Positions 13,172 through 15,036 of a stretch of DNA of 15,036 nt are shown in pieces. The notes under the pieces were generated by a model that did no database searches, was not told where the DNA came from, and saw only the letters and a list, made by a program, of their open reading frames with translations. The position numbers were made by a program, and so were the translations under genes. This stretch comes from Bacteroidales bacterium UBA2198 (GTDB lineage: Bacteria; Bacteroidota; Bacteroidia; Bacteroidales; VadinHA17), in NCBI GenBank assembly GCA_002328625.1, contig DCVC01000107.1, positions 1-15,036 of the forward strand. The letters run 5' to 3'. Every line of letters starts with the position of its first letter. The first letter of the stretch is position 1.

Positions 13172-15036
13172 TCAAATGTGATTTTTTTCGGGTGTTTAAC
13201 CTTCTGTTTCAGGAGAGATAATTCCAGGACTTTCATTATTGTATCAACATACTGGAACTTCAATCCTTTGATGTAGATTTCATCGATTATCTCTACATCT
13301 TTCCTGTTATCCTCCGACAGGATAATCTCTCTGATGCTTGCTCTTTTTGCTGCAAGTATTTTCTCCTTGATACCTCCCACCGGGAGTAGCTTTCCACGAA
13401 GTGTTATTTCTCCTGTCATGGCAAGATATTTCTTGACTTTTCTTTGTGTGAATGCAGAAGCTATTGAGGTTGCCATTGCAATTCCTGCAGATGGTCCGTC
13501 TTTTGGAATTGAGCCTTCAGGAACATGGATATGGACATTCCATTTATTGGAAAAATCATCCGGCAATTCAAGCAGCTCAGCATTCGATTTAAGGTATTCA
13601 AGTGCGATAATGGCCGATTCTTTCATAACCTCCCCGAGATTACCGGTAAGGGTAAGTTTACCGGAACCTTTGCTGAGGCTGGTCTCTACAAAAAGAATTT
13701 CACCGCCTGCTGCCGTCCATGCAAGACCTGTTACAACTCCCGCCTGATCGTTCCCTGCATAAATATCGTGGATATATTTCGGAGGTCCCAGCATTCTTTT
13801 AAGAGTTTCAAATGAGAGTGCAGGATTATATTCCGTCTCCGATGCTATGTTTTTTGCTGTCACCCTGACTATCTTGGCAAGCTTCTTATCAAGCTCCCTC
13901 ACTCCCGATTCTCTGGTATATTTATCAATAAGCAACTCCATGACTTTATTATCCAGAGTAAGCTGCCCTGTTTTAACGCCATGATTTTCAAGCTGTTTAG
14001 GAAGAAGGTGCCTTTGGGCTATCTCAAGTTTTTCCTCTACGAGGTAGCCTGTTATTTCAATTAGTTCCATCCTGTCTCTCAGAGCCGGGCTTATTGTTGA
14101 AAGAGTATTGGCTGTTGCTATGAATAATACTTTTGACAAATCATATTCCATTTCAAGGAAATTGTCAAAGAAGGTACTGTTTTGTTCAGGATCAAGAACT
14201 TCAAGCAGTGCAGATGAAGGATCGCCCCTGAAGTCCTGACCAACCTTGTCAATCTCATCAAGTATGAACACAGGATTTGACGAACCGGCTCTTTTAATAT
14301 TCTGTATTATACGTCCGGGCATCGCACCAATATAAGTCTTTCGGTGACCTCTTATTTCAGCTTCATCATGCAATCCCCCCAGTGACATCCTTACATACCT
14401 CCTGTCGAGAGCCTTGGCAACTGACTTTCCCAGAGAAGTCTTGCCAACACCAGGTGGACCATAAAGGCAGAGTATAGGTGATTTGAGATCACCTTTAAGC
14501 TTTAGTACGGCCAGATGTTCCAGAATTCTTTCTTTTACTTCATCAAGTCCGAAATGATCGTCATCAAGCACCTTCCTTGCATTATTAAGATCGAGGTTGT
14601 CGGCAGTATATGATCCCCATGGAAGATCCAGCAAGGTTTGTATGTAATTGACCTGAACTGAATATTCTGCGGCAGCCGGATTAAGCCTGTGGAGCTTATC
14701 AAGCTCTTTATCAAAGGTTTTTCTTACATCAGTTGTCCATTTTTTTACTCCAGCTTTTTTCTTATATTCCTCAATTTCCTTATCAGCAGGATTGCCACCG
14801 AGCTCATTCTGAATAGTTTTCATCTGCTGATGAAGCAGAAATTCGCGCTGTTGCTGATCAAGATCACTTTTAACTTTCGATTGCAGTTCATTCTTAAGTT
14901 CCAGAACCTGTATCTCCTGTACCAGAAATTCCAGAAGCATGAAACCCCTGTCGCGGAGGTTGTTTATTTCGAGCAATTTTTGTTTGTCCTGGACTTTAAT
15001 ATCGGTGTTGGAGCAGATAAAATTAATAAGGTAGGT
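13168..15036 (-). CDS. lon: ATP-dependent serine protease Lon (5' end cut by window)
   Basis: Cytosolic AAA+ protease that degrades misfolded and regulatory proteins. The frame is open to the window edge (first visible residues TYLINFICSNTDI), giving 622 residues; the family has about 800, so roughly the first 180 of the substrate-binding N-domain are missing. A TTG at 14976 lies inside the domain and is not a start. In visible numbering the coiled-coil part of the N-domain is about 25-100. Walker A GPPGVGKT is at 193-200, Walker B FILDEID at 257-263, and the sensor-1 region FIATAN at 305-310. The C-terminal protease domain carries the Ser-Lys dyad: Ser516 in KDGPSAG and Lys557 in GGIKEK. The C-terminus (KHPKKITFE) ends in a 4-nt overlap with coaD. 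Confidence 0.97.
   Translation of the reverse strand, partial: TYLINFICSNTDIKVQDKQKLLEINNLRDRGFMLLEFLVQEIQVLELKNELQSKVKSDLDQQQREFLLHQQMKTIQNELGGNPADKEIEEYKKKAGVKKWTTDVRKTFDKELDKLHRLNPAAAEYSVQVNYIQTLLDLPWGSYTADNLDLNNARKVLDDDHFGLDEVKERILEHLAVLKLKGDLKSPILCLYGPPGVGKTSLGKSVAKALDRRYVRMSLGGLHDEAEIRGHRKTYIGAMPGRIIQNIKRAGSSNPVFILDEIDKVGQDFRGDPSSALLEVLDPEQNSTFFDNFLEMEYDLSKVLFIATANTLSTISPALRDRMELIEITGYLVEEKLEIAQRHLLPKQLENHGVKTGQLTLDNKVMELLIDKYTRESGVRELDKKLAKIVRVTAKNIASETEYNPALSFETLKRMLGPPKYIHDIYAGNDQAGVVTGLAWTAAGGEILFVETSLSKGSGKLTLTGNLGEVMKESAIIALEYLKSNAELLELPDDFSNKWNVHIHVPEGSIPKDGPSAGIAMATSIASAFTQRKVKKYLAMTGEITLRGKLLPVGGIKEKILAAKRASIREIILSEDNRKDVEIIDEIYIKGLKFQYVDTIMKVLELSLLKQKVKHPKKITFE

Noticed and set aside
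14974..14976. TTG as start codon of lon
   Set aside because: The same frame continues open to the window edge and encodes typical Lon N-domain sequence (YLINFICSNTDI), so the true start is outside the window.
1..15036. A new defence, mobile or biosynthetic system
   Set aside because: Every sizeable gene belongs to a known housekeeping, respiratory or stress family; no transposase, integrase, nuclease cluster, repeat-spacer array or unknown multigene cassette was found.

Overview
The window looks like an ordinary stretch of a Bacteroidota chromosome, most likely order Bacteroidales, from an anaerobe or microaerophile. The grounds are AT-rich intergenic DNA, few strong Shine-Dalgarno sequences, candidate -7 boxes of the Bacteroidota type (TAnnTTTG), protein sequences typical of that phylum (CydA/CydB, an FtsH with a lysine-rich tail, a BirA without a DNA-binding domain), and the neighbourhood itself. 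All genes read intact; only the two at the edges (cydB on the left, lon on the right) are cut.

Layout. (1) 1-3886, minus strand: an AI-2E/PerM-type membrane protein, a 79-residue membrane protein of the DUF4492 type, cydA and cydB, packed with a 16-nt gap, an 8-nt overlap and a 12-nt gap. (2) 3887-4142: the largest intergenic region (256 nt), between the divergent PerM and Hsp20 genes. It holds two perfect palindromes 10 nt apart. (3) 4143-4568, plus strand: a small heat-shock protein, followed by a bidirectional terminator whose loop contains the stop codon of the convergent flavodiiron protein gene. (4) 4591-9919, minus strand: rsfS, ftsH, cdsA, psd and fprA, apparently one transcription unit covering ribosome silencing, membrane proteolysis, phosphatidylethanolamine synthesis and O2/NO detoxification. 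(5) 10074-10814, plus strand: biotin protein ligase, divergent from rsfS and overlapping the next gene by 11 nt at the 3' end. (6) 10804-11889, minus strand: pyrE followed by an SRPBCC-fold protein. (7) 11896-12507, plus strand: a NUDIX hydrolase starting 6 nt from the pyrE start, head to head. (8) 12508-12688: intergenic, with a repeat-like element. (9) 12689-15036, minus strand: lon (5' part outside the window) and coaD, joined by an ATGA overlap.

How the genes fit together. Cytochrome bd (CydAB) and the flavodiiron protein FprA are the two O2-consuming routes common in anaerobes that meet traces of oxygen. CdsA and Psd are the first and last enzymes of phosphatidylethanolamine synthesis. 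FtsH, Lon and Hsp20 belong to protein quality control. BirA, PyrE and CoaD supply biotinylated carboxylases, pyrimidines and coenzyme A.

I see no CRISPR array, tRNA, rRNA, prophage, transposase, toxin-antitoxin or defence locus, and no convincing new multigene system. The points worth a second look are mostly regulatory or architectural: the twin palindromes upstream of the PerM-cyd operon, the DUF4492 protein coupled to cydA, the terminator that includes the fprA stop codon, the TTGA coupling of ftsH and cdsA, and the repeat-like element next to coaD. No stretch longer than about 300 nt lacks a gene.
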